Numbered from the stretch's first letter, positions 53,188 through 62,500 are shown. The stretch: 64,000 bases of DNA from CAWBRT01 sp963832785 (GCA_963832785.1 CAWHVF010000009.1:186001-250000), one strand, 5' to 3'. Translations and numbers: made by a program. The notes: a model not told the origin generated them from the letters alone.

Positions 53188-54228
53188 ATGATCCGGTCCC
53201 CTGTGCTGATCTGTCTGCTTCTTTGCAGCGCGGTTGTGCCCAGAGTGGCACTCGGGGCGCCCGCGGTCTCGGCAGGATCGTGGCAGGCGGAGGCCGAGGT
53301 GTTTCACGCGACGGAACTCGAGGCTGGCTTTCACCTGCTTTACGAAGGGAAGCCGTCCGAAGCTCGTGCAAAGTTTGCAGTCTGGCAGAAGGCCCATCCG
53401 AACAATCCTCTCGGGAGTGCCTCGGAAGCGGCAGCTTATCTGTTTGAGGAGTGCTCCCGGCAGGGCGTCCTGACCTCTGAGTTCTTCCTGAACGACAAGC
53501 GTTTTCTGGGCAAGATCCCTCTCAAGCCGGATCCGGAACTGCGCGCGGCATTCTTCTCGGCGGAAAAACAGGCGCAAGACTTGGCGCAACTGCGATTAAA
53601 GACGAACCCGGACGACGCGAACGCACTCTTCGCCATGACCCTAAGCTTGGGTATGCAGGCCGACTATGCCAGCCTGATCGATAAGCATCAGGTGAAAAGC
53701 TTGAAAATGATCCGAGCCGCTACTGGGTATGCCAATAAGCTGTTGGTCGTCGCGCCGGACGCCGCCGATGCCTACCTCACCTTGGGCGCGGCAAATTACA
53801 TCATTGGAAGCTTGCCAGCGTCTAAGCGGTTCTTCCTCCGCTTCGCTGGAATCCACGGCGACAAGAAAGCAGGGATCCAACAGCTCGAGATCGCCGCCGA
53901 CCGCGGCCATTATCTCCGGCCGTTTGCTAAGATCCTGCTGGCGCTGGCGGCCCTGCGCGAGAAGAAGCCAGAAGTAGCCCGCACTCAACTTAAGGAACTC
54001 GTCGCGGAGTTTCCGCAGAACCCGCTCTTTGCTAGTGAACTGGCCAAGCTCAGGAAGTCTCCTGCCGCGGCGGGCGCATGGAGAACGCCCTCGCCAAGGA
54101 TCGGGTGCAAGCCGACAAGCTTTTCGAATCACGAAGCGCGCATGAAGGAGCTTCTCGCGTGCCAGACGCAACTCAACGCCGCACTAGATCTCGACAAGAA
54201 CGCAAATTGCGCCGCCGGTGGAGGGTGA
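53188..54228 (+). CDS. Secreted TPR-like repeat protein
   Basis: 346 residues from ATG 53188 (a longer start at 53161 exists). The signal peptide MIRSPVLICLLLCSAVVPRV is clear. Helical repeats include ELEAGFHLLYEGKPSEARAKFAVWQKAHPNNPL, YANKLLVVAPDAADAYLTLGAANYIIGSLP and LALAALREKKPEVARTQLKELVAEFPQNPLF, consistent with tetratricopeptide repeats. The last about 50 residues do not look like the repeats, so a late frameshift is possible. The function is unknown. Confidence 0.7.
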   Translation: MIRSPVLICLLLCSAVVPRVALGAPAVSAGSWQAEAEVFHATELEAGFHLLYEGKPSEARAKFAVWQKAHPNNPLGSASEAAAYLFEECSRQGVLTSEFFLNDKRFLGKIPLKPDPELRAAFFSAEKQAQDLAQLRLKTNPDDANALFAMTLSLGMQADYASLIDKHQVKSLKMIRAATGYANKLLVVAPDAADAYLTLGAANYIIGSLPASKRFFLRFAGIHGDKKAGIQQLEIAADRGHYLRPFAKILLALAALREKKPEVARTQLKELVAEFPQNPLFASELAKLRKSPAAAGAWRTPSPRIGCKPTSFSNHEARMKELLACQTQLNAALDLDKNANCAAGGG

Positions 54229-54293
54229 CATCGACAGGAAATCACGTCATTTCTGCAAGGAAGGTTGCACCCAGCCAGCTCGTGGTGCCCAAC

Positions 54294-55865
54294 CTAAGCG
54301 GCGCGCCGCGAATCGCGGTTGAAATCTTCCGTCCGGTCCCGGTCGTGGGTTCCGTACCATTGAGTCAACGAGTCCCTAACAACGCGCCATATCGCACGCC
54401 GGTTTTGAGTGATCAGTTTCAACCATTGCCAGGCTCCCTTTTGCGGGAAATAGATTCCGCGGAAGAATAGCCGGGATATCAGGTGGCTGATTTTGTACGG
54501 CGCCGGCTCGTCCGCGATTGAATTCAGCGCTCTCTCGGTCGTAGCGAGACTGTACGAGTTCGCCCATGCGTATAGCACCTCATCCTGTACCTCCGATATG
54601 GTGATCTTCAGAGGTGTGTGCGCCATCCGGAACGGCGCAAACTCAAGCCAGTGTTTCGGCCGCGTCAGCCGTCCCCCTTTCTCCAGGCGAGTGTACAAAG
54701 GAGTTGCGGGGAAGGGAGTCAGTTGCCCGAAAACGGGCAGAACCGGCGGCCATTCACGGATCTGGGCCAGCGTGCACTCGGCCACGCCAGGGGTGTCGTT
54801 ATCCAGTCCGAAGATAAACGATGTTATCGCATAGACGTTGCGTCGTGCCAGCGCCTGGAGCACGCGCGCATATTCCGCCGGCTTATTGAAACCTTTGTTG
54901 ACGCTGGCCAGATTGGCGGGATCGAGCGACTCCATGCCGATGAAGATCCACCTCCCGCCTGAAGCCGCAATCAAATCCAGCAGTTCCTCGTCGCGCAACA
55001 GGTTGGCGCTGATCTGCGCCACCCACGAAAGCTCGGCTCCGGCGGCAATGATGTCGCGCAGAAGGGACTTGGTACGTTTCACGTTGATAGCGAAATTGTC
55101 ATCAACAAAGAATACGGCGACCTTGCCGTTGGTTTTATGGGCGCGCTGCTTGAGCCTGAGCATCTCGCTGACGACATTCTGGTTTGACCGGAAGCGGATG
55201 GAGTCGCCAAAGAATCCGGTGACCGTGCAGAACTCGCATCCATACGGACAGCCGCGTCCGGATTCGATGGGAATGATGTGAAATGTTTCCCAATCGAATC
55301 CCAGTCGCCGCATGACTGGACGCACAAAGCCGGGAATTCGATTGAACTGCCGCAGGTCGAGCGACTCCCAGGGAATCGCCGGGTAATCCTGCAACGTCGG
55401 CTTGCGCTCTTTCCCGGATGCGTCGGTCGGGGTATAGATTTGCTTGAGTTGGCAGCGCGCCGCATCTTCCACGATCAGCGGCCAGATTTCATCCGCTTCG
55501 CCCAGGGCCAGTGCGTCGGCATGGCGCGCTTCGCCATTGTGTCCGAGCGCTTCCCCGGGAACTTCGGTTACGTGCGGTCCGCCCATGACGACCGGAATAC
55601 CGGCGGCACGGATTGAATCCGCCACGCGGTACGCTTTGGCGATCATGCGGGTCATAGCTCCGATCCCGACCATTCCGATCCGTTCGTCGACAGCGAACTG
55701 AACCAGTTCGGCGTCGCTCATCGGTCGTGTGTTGCCATCAATCAGAAGAACTTCATGGCCGGGAGGGGTGAGCGCCTGCAGCAGAAACATCCAGAGGTGC
55801 GGCATGAAGTTCTGCGTGACGCCATTGTCAGGGTTATAGAGAAGGATTCTCACTGGCCGGGCCAC
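54294..55865 (-). CDS. B12-binding radical SAM protein
   Basis: 523 residues. The N-terminal domain has a B12-binding-like fold (IRAAGIPVVMGGPHVTEVPGEAL). The radical SAM cluster is CPYGCEFC in ESGRGCPYGCEFCTVTGFFGD. DRDRTEDFNRDSRRAA forms the C-terminal tail. These are typical for BchE/hopanoid-type or methyltransferase-like enzymes. The substrate is not inferable. It is immediately upstream, on the opposite strand, of the cytochrome b/molybdopterin fusion. Confidence 0.85.
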   Translation of the reverse strand: MARPVRILLYNPDNGVTQNFMPHLWMFLLQALTPPGHEVLLIDGNTRPMSDAELVQFAVDERIGMVGIGAMTRMIAKAYRVADSIRAAGIPVVMGGPHVTEVPGEALGHNGEARHADALALGEADEIWPLIVEDAARCQLKQIYTPTDASGKERKPTLQDYPAIPWESLDLRQFNRIPGFVRPVMRRLGFDWETFHIIPIESGRGCPYGCEFCTVTGFFGDSIRFRSNQNVVSEMLRLKQRAHKTNGKVAVFFVDDNFAINVKRTKSLLRDIIAAGAELSWVAQISANLLRDEELLDLIAASGGRWIFIGMESLDPANLASVNKGFNKPAEYARVLQALARRNVYAITSFIFGLDNDTPGVAECTLAQIREWPPVLPVFGQLTPFPATPLYTRLEKGGRLTRPKHWLEFAPFRMAHTPLKITISEVQDEVLYAWANSYSLATTERALNSIADEPAPYKISHLISRLFFRGIYFPQKGAWQWLKLITQNRRAIWRVVRDSLTQWYGTHDRDRTEDFNRDSRRAA

Positions 55866-56118
55866 CAGCTGATGCTGGCTACTCCTCCGTCAATGTCTGT
55901 CCGCTGGGGTAACCGGGATGGAACTGGATCTCTGTCCGTACGCGAGCGGCGTGTTTACTATGTTATCACCACTAGCTATTCAGCCACAGTTCATCGTGGC
56001 AGTGCGAGTTCCGTCTGATCTTCCACTCATCCTTCGGGGACTCTGGAGATGATCCGCTGCCACTTGAGGGCGTGAGTTCCATGATTGCTCCCGGCCGCCG
56101 ATTCGCTCGGAATCAAGG

Positions 56119-57918
56119 ATGCGCAATCCCACCTTGCCCGATACGGGTCAACGCCAAGTCGCCAGCTGGGCATCCAACCCAGAAGGTCTCGAGTTTCTCA
56201 CAAAACAAGCCCTGCTTATTGCGGAGAGCAACCCCTCAAATTGGGTACTATGGTTTCCTTCGATTCCGCGCACGCGGCAGTGCATTATCCATAAGGACCG
56301 CCGTTTTCGTATTTGGGTCCATCCGTCTATTCTGATCGGCATCACGGTGGTGATCGCTGCGGCGGTTGCCGCGGCCTGGATTGAGTTTGCACTGACGGGC
56401 CTGCCTTACGTTCCACCTGTGCCCCAGGTATACCCAAGCGACTTCGCGGGACCACACGGGTTTCCGCTCTGGGTTCGTTACTGCCATTTCTTTAATTTCT
56501 TCTTTGTGATGATGCTGATTCGCAGCGGCCTGTCCATCCTGATGGACCATCCGCGCCTCTATTTCAACGACGGCTGCACCCCAGGCAGCGAATGGATCCG
56601 GGTTACGCCGCTCAACGTCCCCCGCGACCGCCTCTGGACCGCTAAGGATGATACCCGCTACATCTCACCGCTAGTTGGCACACCGGGTTACAGGCACACC
56701 ATCGGAATTGCGCGGGTTTGGCATTTCATCAACGTTCATGGGTTCATCTTCACCGGCATTTTCTTCATCGTCATGCTCCTAACGACTGAGCAGTGGCGGC
56801 GCATTGTTCCCGCCTCGCCGCTCGTGCTGCTGCAGGCATGGAACGTTTGGGTGCACTACGTAACTCTTCATCTGCCGGTGGAACCAAACGGGTTTTACGG
56901 CTATAACGCCTTACAGCAGATTGCGTACTTTGCCGTCGTTTTCGTCTTCGGCCCTTTGGCCATTTGCACCGGCATCGCAATGTCACCCGCAGTGGTGAAC
57001 CGCTTCCCCTGGTATGCAAAGATTTTTGGCGGCAGACAGTCGGCCCGGTCAATTCACTTCCTCACCATGCTCAGCTTCTTTGCCTTTCTTGTGGTGCACA
57101 TTGCGCTGGTGATGATGACCGGATTCGCGCGCAATATGAACCACATCGTGCTCGGCACGGATGACCGAGGACATCTTGGCGCATATTTGGGTTTCGTCGG
57201 AATAGGCGTAGTCTTGCTTTCGTGGGTTGTGGCGCACTACATCTCGTGGAGCCACCCTCGCGGGCTGCAGCACGCGCTCAAATCCTTAACCTATCCCATG
57301 CAACTGCTGACCTTAAACCGGTTGGTTCCCCATCAGAATTATTCCGAGCAGGATATTTCGCCATACTTCTGGCCCAATGGCAAGATGCCGGTGCGAGAAG
57401 ACTGGAAGCATCTGGCCGAGCATGGTTTCCGAGATTTCAGGCTGCGTGTCGGCGGACTGGTCGATAATCCGATTGTGCTTTCCCTGGCCGACCTCGAGAA
57501 ACTGGGCCAGGTCGAGCACATCACTATGCATCATTGCATCCAGGGCTGGAGTGGGATTGCGAAGTGGGGCGGCATTCCGATGGAGACCCTCATTGCGCTC
57601 GTGAGACCAAAACCGGAAGCCAAGGTCGTTGCCTTCTTCTCCTTCGGTGAAGCACTCTACGGCGGCTCGTATTACGACACGCAGAGGACGGAAAACTTGC
57701 TGAAGTCGGAATGCCTGCTGGCTTTCCGCATGAACGGGCTACCACTCCCCGAGGTGTATGGTGCACCACTGAGGCTGCGCGTTGAGAATCAACTAGGCTA
57801 CAAGATGGTCAAGTGGATCGAGCGAATAGAGTTTATCCAGTCGGAGAAGCAGTTGGGCCAGGGAGAAGGCGGAAAGAATGAGGATGACGAATACTTCGAT
57901 CTTCTGCCTAACATTTGA
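56119..57918 (+). CDS. Fusion of cytochrome b (b561/diheme-like) and sulfite-oxidase-type molybdopterin domain
   Basis: 599 residues. The N-terminal half has four or more membrane segments with histidines (VRYCHFFNFFFVMMLIRSGL, ARVWHFINVHGFIFTGIFFIVML, IHFLTMLSFFAFLVVHIALVMM), as in bis-haem cytochrome b. The C-terminal half (from about 400) has HITMHHCIQGWSGIAKWGGIPMETL, with a cysteine that can ligate the Mo-pterin, and NGLPLPEVYGAPLRLRVENQLGYKMVKWI, as in the YedY/sulfite oxidase family. It therefore looks like a one-piece MsrP/MsrQ-type enzyme. The start is uncertain. Confidence 0.82.
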   Translation: MRNPTLPDTGQRQVASWASNPEGLEFLTKQALLIAESNPSNWVLWFPSIPRTRQCIIHKDRRFRIWVHPSILIGITVVIAAAVAAAWIEFALTGLPYVPPVPQVYPSDFAGPHGFPLWVRYCHFFNFFFVMMLIRSGLSILMDHPRLYFNDGCTPGSEWIRVTPLNVPRDRLWTAKDDTRYISPLVGTPGYRHTIGIARVWHFINVHGFIFTGIFFIVMLLTTEQWRRIVPASPLVLLQAWNVWVHYVTLHLPVEPNGFYGYNALQQIAYFAVVFVFGPLAICTGIAMSPAVVNRFPWYAKIFGGRQSARSIHFLTMLSFFAFLVVHIALVMMTGFARNMNHIVLGTDDRGHLGAYLGFVGIGVVLLSWVVAHYISWSHPRGLQHALKSLTYPMQLLTLNRLVPHQNYSEQDISPYFWPNGKMPVREDWKHLAEHGFRDFRLRVGGLVDNPIVLSLADLEKLGQVEHITMHHCIQGWSGIAKWGGIPMETLIALVRPKPEAKVVAFFSFGEALYGGSYYDTQRTENLLKSECLLAFRMNGLPLPEVYGAPLRLRVENQLGYKMVKWIERIEFIQSEKQLGQGEGGKNEDDEYFDLLPNI

Positions 57919-57952
57919 CAGAGTTCTGCCTATTGACTATCGCATAATATAG

Positions 57953-58525
57953 TTACAGCGGAAAGAGTTCTGCCTGTTCCCAAAAGGCGCAGACTAGGGT
58001 GGGCCGGCGGCGCATCCGCTGGAGTGTGCGGCGGGCGTGAATGCTCAGTTGCCCGAAGTCTTGTGGGCAGAAGTTCGGCAACTCGTGCTGTTTCCAGTGC
58101 GACCACAGGTACTCGACCGGGTTCAGTTCCGGCGCATAGCCCGGAAGATTCTCCAGCCACAGGCGTCCTCGCTGCTGCTGTACAAACTCCCACACTACGC
58201 GGCTGCGATGACCAGGCAGTCCGTCCCAGATGATCAGTAGCTTGCCAGGAATGTGCCGTAATAAGTGTGCGAGAAACTCGATGATCTGCGGGCTGCGGAT
58301 CGCTCCCGGAAACAGCCGGAAGTAGAAGTTCCACCAGGTCACCCCCGCCATGGCCGACAGCGTCTTCCAGTTAAAGTGATATTGCAGCACTGGCGTCTGT
58401 CCGCGTGGCGCCCAGGTACGACAGCGGTGCGGGCGTTCGCTCAGTCCGCTTTCATCGATGAAGACGATCGTTCGGCCTTCGTTTTTAGCCTTTTTTTTAA
58501 CTCCGTCCAGCGTTTCTGCTTCCAC
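57953..58525 (-). CDS. IS630 transposase, catalytic part (orfB)
   Basis: 190 residues with DDE residues: D in TIVFIDESGLSERP, D in LLIIWDGLPGHRS and E in ELNPVEYLWSHWKQ. It is in the -1 frame relative to the upstream orfA. Fusion needs slippage at the A8 run (58491-58498). As it has its own ATG, it might be made alone as an inactive part. Confidence 0.92.
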   Translation of the reverse strand: MEAETLDGVKKKAKNEGRTIVFIDESGLSERPHRCRTWAPRGQTPVLQYHFNWKTLSAMAGVTWWNFYFRLFPGAIRSPQIIEFLAHLLRHIPGKLLIIWDGLPGHRSRVVWEFVQQQRGRLWLENLPGYAPELNPVEYLWSHWKQHELPNFCPQDFGQLSIHARRTLQRMRRRPTLVCAFWEQAELFPL

Positions 58526-58986
58526 TGCCGGATCTTCTCTTCATTCCGCTCAAGCGCCCGCCCCGTGGGACGCTGACAACTCCATCCCAACTGCCGCAGG
58601 ATGCGCCAGACGTGGCCGGGATGATACGCGACGCCGCATTCCCGTTCGATCAGGTGCGCCACCCGCGCCGAAGTCCACAGGCTGGTTCCATAACCCAAAG
58701 CCACGGGGCCTTGCTTGAGCCCCTGCTCGATCTTCCTGCGTTGGTCGGGACTCAGGCGTGGCTTGCGTCCAGCGCGGCCTGCCTTCTTCAGTCCGGCACG
58801 GCCTTTCTCTTGTAACTCGGCGGCCCACTGACTCACTGACTGCCGGTGCGCTCCCACCCGCCGAGCCACCTCCGACTGGCTGTACCCCTTCTCCAGCAGC
58901 CGCGCCGCCTGCATCCGCCGCCGCTCCAGTGCTGCGAAGTCTCTGCGTACTCCCGCTGGGTTTCCCATGCCCGCACAGTAGCACAA
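58441..58986 (-). CDS. IS630 transposase, DNA-binding part (orfA)
   Basis: 181 residues with helix-turn-helix regions YSQSEVARRVGAHRQSVSQWAAELQ and LSPDQRRKIEQGLKQGP and a second HTH in VAHLIERECGVAYHPGHVWRILRQLG. It ends soon after a run of eight A residues in the coding strand (58498-58491), where -1 slippage would produce the full-length OrfAB transposase. Confidence 0.9.
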   Translation of the reverse strand: MCYCAGMGNPAGVRRDFAALERRRMQAARLLEKGYSQSEVARRVGAHRQSVSQWAAELQEKGRAGLKKAGRAGRKPRLSPDQRRKIEQGLKQGPVALGYGTSLWTSARVAHLIERECGVAYHPGHVWRILRQLGWSCQRPTGRALERNEEKIRQWKQKRWTELKKRLKTKAERSSSSMKAD

Positions 58987-59100
58987 AATACAAGTAATGT
59001 CAGTATATTATGTGATACTCTGTAGATCACGGTAAACCGGAACTATCCTGTACCGCGGCTTCGATGCTGCCGCTTGGTCGAAGTGGCCCGAAGTCTTAGG

Positions 59101-59171
59101 GCTGTATCTGAAGCGCCCACGAGCAGAGGCCCGCTTCTATCGTTGGTGTGAACGGGCGCTTCAGATACAGC
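59101..59171. repeat. Perfect 18-base inverted repeat (hairpin) near the mobile-element cluster
   Basis: GCTGTATCTGAAGCGCCC (59101-59118) and GGGCGCTTCAGATACAGC (59154-59171) are perfectly complementary around 35 bases. A related hairpin (CTGTATCGAAAGCGCC) is at 61876-61948. They bracket the recombinase/intron region and could be element ends or REP-type repeats. Otherwise 59018-59419 carries no supported gene. Confidence 0.7.
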
Positions 59172-59419
59172 GACTTGAAGGAAGCCGCCCCTCGGGGTCT
59201 ATGGGATCTGAATGTGGTTGAGCCGGTTTTAATGATTTCCGGGATTGTTGTTGTGCTCGGTGCGCTGCGGTTTGGGAGGATTCTTGCAATGAGAAGGGCC
59301 GTGGCGAGGTGCATTGGAACGCCTGGACTGACAGGGATGTTTGGGTTTGGAGCAATGCAAGACGCAGAACCAGGGTGCGTGCCGGAACACGAATGAGATT
59401 CGAGGTTGAAAATGTGAGC

Positions 59420-59725
59420 TCATGCTGCGCACCGGTCAGCATGAGGCGGGGATCTGAGGAGGAGTTGAGTGGCGGAGAGCCGCTCAACAACATGCATGAT
59501 TCCACCGCAAAGGGGACAGTTCCAGCGCGAGGGCGGGGAGAGCGTCGCCGGCGAGGCGGTCGGTGTCGGGGGCTGATCTGGTTGCGGGAGCAAGCGGAAA
59601 CAGAGTGGAAGAAGATCAGCTCGCCGCCGGTTGGCAAGGAAGCCGAAGTTGCGGATGCGCACGAAGCCGCGCGGCAGCAGATGAGGTGGGCTTGCGCCGG
59701 AGGCCACGCCAGTAGACTCGTAGTG
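59420..59725 (-). pseudogene. IS91-family transposase, C-terminal remnant
   Basis: The frame reads HLLPRGFVRIRNFGFLANRR and continues with ADLLPLCFRLLPQ and CPLCGGIM, the C-terminal end of a Y2 rolling-circle transposase (IS91) including its zinc-binding cysteines. It lacks the catalytic N-terminal and central parts. It is joined directly to the truncated recombinase gene next to it by a deletion. Confidence 0.8.
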
Positions 59726-60236
59726 CATCGAGCAGCTTCGGGCTGAGCATGACGTCACGGTCCTTGCCTCCCCGGATGTGAACCACCATGCGCTGGCTGT
59801 CGATATCGCTGACCTTCAGGTGTGCCACCTCCGCGCGCCGCGCGCCCGTGGCATAAAGCGTCATCAGCAAGATGCGGTGAAAGGGGAACTCCGCCGCGTC
59901 AATCAGACGCGCGACCTCCTCCTGGCTGAGTATCTCCGGAAGATGAAATACCTTCTTCGGATAGGGCGTCTCTGCGATGCTCCAGCTTCTCTTCAAGACC
60001 TGGATGTAGAAGAAGCGTAAGGCAGCCAGCCGTAGCGTTACGGTGTTCGGACTGAACTTCAACTTGGTGAAGAGCATTGCCTGATACTGGCGGATGTGCT
60101 CGGGGCCAAGCTGATCGGGTGGACGATGAAAATATCGGCTGAAGTGCTCAACGCCGTGGAGGTACGAGCGAATCGTCGTCTCGGCGAAGTTACGGCGCCT
60201 CAACTCCTCAAGCATGATGTGGCGTAGATGTGTCAC
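59616..60236 (-). pseudogene. Tyrosine recombinase, N-terminal and core part (truncated)
   Basis: The SAM-like N-terminal domain reads MLEELRRRNFAETTIRSYLHGVEHFSRYF. The catalytic core begins with TLYATGARRAEVAHLKVSDID (Arg I) and DRDVMLSPKLLDALRVYWRG (Lys). The expected C-terminal box II with HxxR and the tyrosine is missing. About residue 185 the sequence runs into IS91 transposase in another frame. It is of the type often paired with IS91 transposases. It cannot be active. Confidence 0.85.
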
Positions 60237-60724
60237 AGAGAGTTCCTCCTCTGCGACACAACTTAGCTCAACTCACCTACCACCCGCCCCGCCACACGCG
60301 AATGCGTCCGCCGCGCCAGCGGCTTCGTTGTGTGCTGGGCATGCTCAGTAACTTGGAGGTGAAAGTCCTCTGGCCGACCTGATGGAGGTGAAGGCCTAGT
60401 GAAGATGCAAGGGCTATCGCCGCGAGGCGAGGTCCGAAGGAAGCATGGAACAAACGTGCGAGTCGATGGACAAAAACCGAATAGAAGGCGCCCGTACCGG
60501 ACGAGTGGGCAACTTACCACGAAGTCCATAATCCATCAAGGTGCGGAGCGTAGATTCGGCGATTGTGCGCGGAAAGTGACTGAGCTTACCCCAGGAGATC
60601 TGCTCCGTGTCGCGCAAGCGACTGGGGCGGTCGAGAGACAACCTGACCGCGGAGCAGAAGTCAGCATCGGGCGTAGTATCCGGAAACGGAGAAGGCCCGA
60701 ACGAGAAGGAGTGGCGAGTAGGCC

Positions 60725-61552
60725 ATGAGTCTCAAAGACGATAAGCAGCAGAACATCCAGATGGAACTGGACTTCTCTTCTGCGCTGACGGGTGAAGCCC
60801 GAGGTGTCGCAGGAGAAGGGACTGAATCGTTGGTGGCGACGAATGGACTGGTCAGTCCGAGCGTGGAGGGCACTCCGCAAGGAGGTCCGCTCTCGCCACT
60901 GTTGTCGAACCTCGTGCTCGATGAACTCGACCGAGAGCTAGAGCGACGCGGACACCGCTATCTTCGTTACGCCGATGATTGCAACATCTACGTGCGTAGC
61001 CAGCGAGCGGGTCAACGGGTGATGGAGAGCGTCACGCGATTCATCACGCAAGAGCTCAAACTCAAAGTGAATGAGACGAAGAGCGCGGTGGCGCGACCGC
61101 AGGAGCGGAAGTTTCTCGGGTTTAGCTTTACCGACGGACCAGAGATCAAGTGCAAGATTGCGCCCAAAGCTCTGGAACGGTTTAAGCATCGAATCCGGGA
61201 AGTAACGCGCCGGGCAAAAGGCGTCAGTATGGAGTCGACAATAGCGGAGCTTGCTTCGTATCTGCGCGGTTGGCGCAGCTATTTCGGCTTTTGCGAAACG
61301 CCCGATGTGCTGCTGTACCTGACCCGCTGGGTCCGGCTGCGACTACGGGCAGCTATGTGGCGGCAATGGAAAACACCACGCCGTCGCCGAGCGGCTCTGT
61401 TGGCACTGGGGGTTCGCCCGCGACTGGCTAGCAATACGGCTGGCAGTGGACTCGGCCCCTGGTATCTGGCCCGGGCCAAAGCTCTCTCTGTGGGGCTTTC
61501 CAATGCTTACTTCAAATCGCTCGGACTTCCGACGTTGATCGATGGATGCTAG
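60725..61552 (+). pseudogene. Group II intron reverse transcriptase/maturase, internal deletion
   Basis: Starts MSLKDDKQQNIQMELDF but then jumps to EGTPQGGPLSPLLSNLVLDELD and RYADDCNIYVRSQRAG (catalytic YADD), VNETKSAVARPQERKFLGF and the maturase region (ASYLRGWRSYFGFCETPDVL). Reverse transcriptase motifs RT0 to RT4 are missing (roughly 150 residues), so it is probably inactive. The endonuclease domain is absent. Confidence 0.82.
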
Positions 61553-61564
61553 CGTAACCAACTC

Positions 61565-61599
61565 GAACCGCCGTGTACGGACCCGTACGCACGGTGGTG
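61565..61599 (+). ncRNA. Group II intron domain V
   Basis: Short hairpin GAACCGCCGTGTACGGACCC followed by GTACGCACGGTGGTG. It folds into the conserved 34-base catalytic domain V with the AGC-like triad replaced by a CCG/CGG pairing. The identification fixes the intron's 3' end. Confidence 0.75.
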
Positions 61600-61632
61600 G
61601 GGCAGGGGTCGGCGGGTGACCGCCGCCCCTAT

Positions 61633-62196
61633 GCCGATCAAGTCTCGTTCGGGGAAGTTAGGCCCAAGCTTCCCATAACGCGGTTTGATCGAAGCCGCTG
61701 CGCGGCGGACGCTGCGCGTGCGATACTGAATAAGTCATGGGCTATCGAAACGTCCTGATTAGGTTTCGCCCTATCCTTGCAAGCTCTTTGCATTCTTCCA
61801 GTTACAAACACAAGTCGATTTAATTCCCATAGCGTACCGCATCCACCGCAAACGCCAGCGTCTCCCTTCAAACCGCTGTATCGAAAGCGCCGGCTCGTCC
61901 CAGCACGGCCCCACCGTTACGGCTTCGCGCTGGGCGCTTCCGATACAGTACTAGGGTTTCGGGACCGTGGACCGTTTGCCGGGCAGGCTCCGCCACGTAC
62001 GCGAGACTTCCTCGGCCTGCATTCGTGAAGGAATCTTCTGCGGGCGCACGTGCGCCGTGTCCAATCGAAGTACGTTCACGCTGGGGTATCTAAATTGTTG
62101 ATCTGAGTGCTGGCTGTAGGGGGCGATTGTACATTCCTGCGGTCTCATACTTCTGTGACAGAGACTTGCGTGCTGTAGTCACCGCGGAGAGTTCTG
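61633..62196. other. Intergenic region with hairpin 61876-61948
   Basis: No supported protein. A stem CTGTATCGAAAGCGCC (61876-61891) with its near-perfect complement (61933-61948) encloses a second stem CCCAGC/GCTGGG. It is the same repeat type as at 59101-59171. Confidence 0.55.
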
Positions 62197-62415
62197 TTAA
62201 GGTGAGACACTGGATTGCGGCAGAGTTACTGGCTTGTGGATTAGACCGCGGCCGCGGCACTCTCTACACTTGCTACTGTACATTTGTCCAGTGCCACCGC
62301 AATTCGAGCACGTCTCCACAGTCTCAAGCTGTTGTGTTTTCTTGACGAGGGAATATGTCACGCCCTCATACGTAATATTGGTTGCTTCTCGTGCGGTCTC
62401 GGATCCTCTCGTCAC
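62197..62415 (-). CDS. Small DnaJ-type zinc-finger protein
   Basis: 72 residues. The motif CSNCGGTGQMYSSKCRECRG repeats the CxxCxGxG pattern of the DnaJ cysteine-rich domain (two half-sites, sufficient for one zinc). The rest (TRGSETAREATNITYEGVTYSLVKK) is not recognised. It starts with GTG 62415. It could be a zinc-binding regulator. Confidence 0.55.
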   Translation of the reverse strand: MTRGSETAREATNITYEGVTYSLVKKTQQLETVETCSNCGGTGQMYSSKCRECRGRGLIHKPVTLPQSSVSP

Positions 62416-62500
62416 AGCGCTCCCGTTCGTAAGAAGTCATTGGGCATGCACCCGCACGCACATAGTATCCGGGCATGCCGGCATGACGTCGCGCGCTAGC

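Larger units (their letters stand above)
57938..59017. mobile_element. IS630-family insertion sequence
   Basis: About 1.08 kb. Terminal inverted repeats: TATCGCATAATATAGTTACA at the left (57938-57957) matches the reverse complement of 58998-59017 (TATCACATAATATACTGACA) in 17 of 20 bases. TA at each end fits the TA target duplicated by IS630. Inside are two overlapping transposase frames on the minus strand joined by a slippery A8. Confidence 0.9.
60330..61632 (+). mobile_element. Group II intron with shortened reverse transcriptase
   Basis: The 5' end GTGTGCTGGGCATGC (from 60330) followed by GGAGGTGAAAGTCCTC matches bacterial group II intron starts. Domain V is seen at 61565-61599 (CCGCCGTGTACGGACCCGTA with complementary GCACGGTGG), and domain VI is followed by an end near CCCCTAT at 61632. 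The intron is about 1.3 kb, well short of the usual 1.9-2.5 kb because the encoded protein has a deletion. It sits in reverse orientation just upstream of the truncated recombinase. Confidence 0.82.

Noticed and set aside
60399..60728. Plus-strand frame within the intron
   Set aside because: Lies in the intron RNA (domain I) and has no protein similarity.
61633..62196. CRISPR array or attC site at the hairpins
   Set aside because: No regular repeat-spacer pattern and no attC core triplets. Only two related hairpins are seen.
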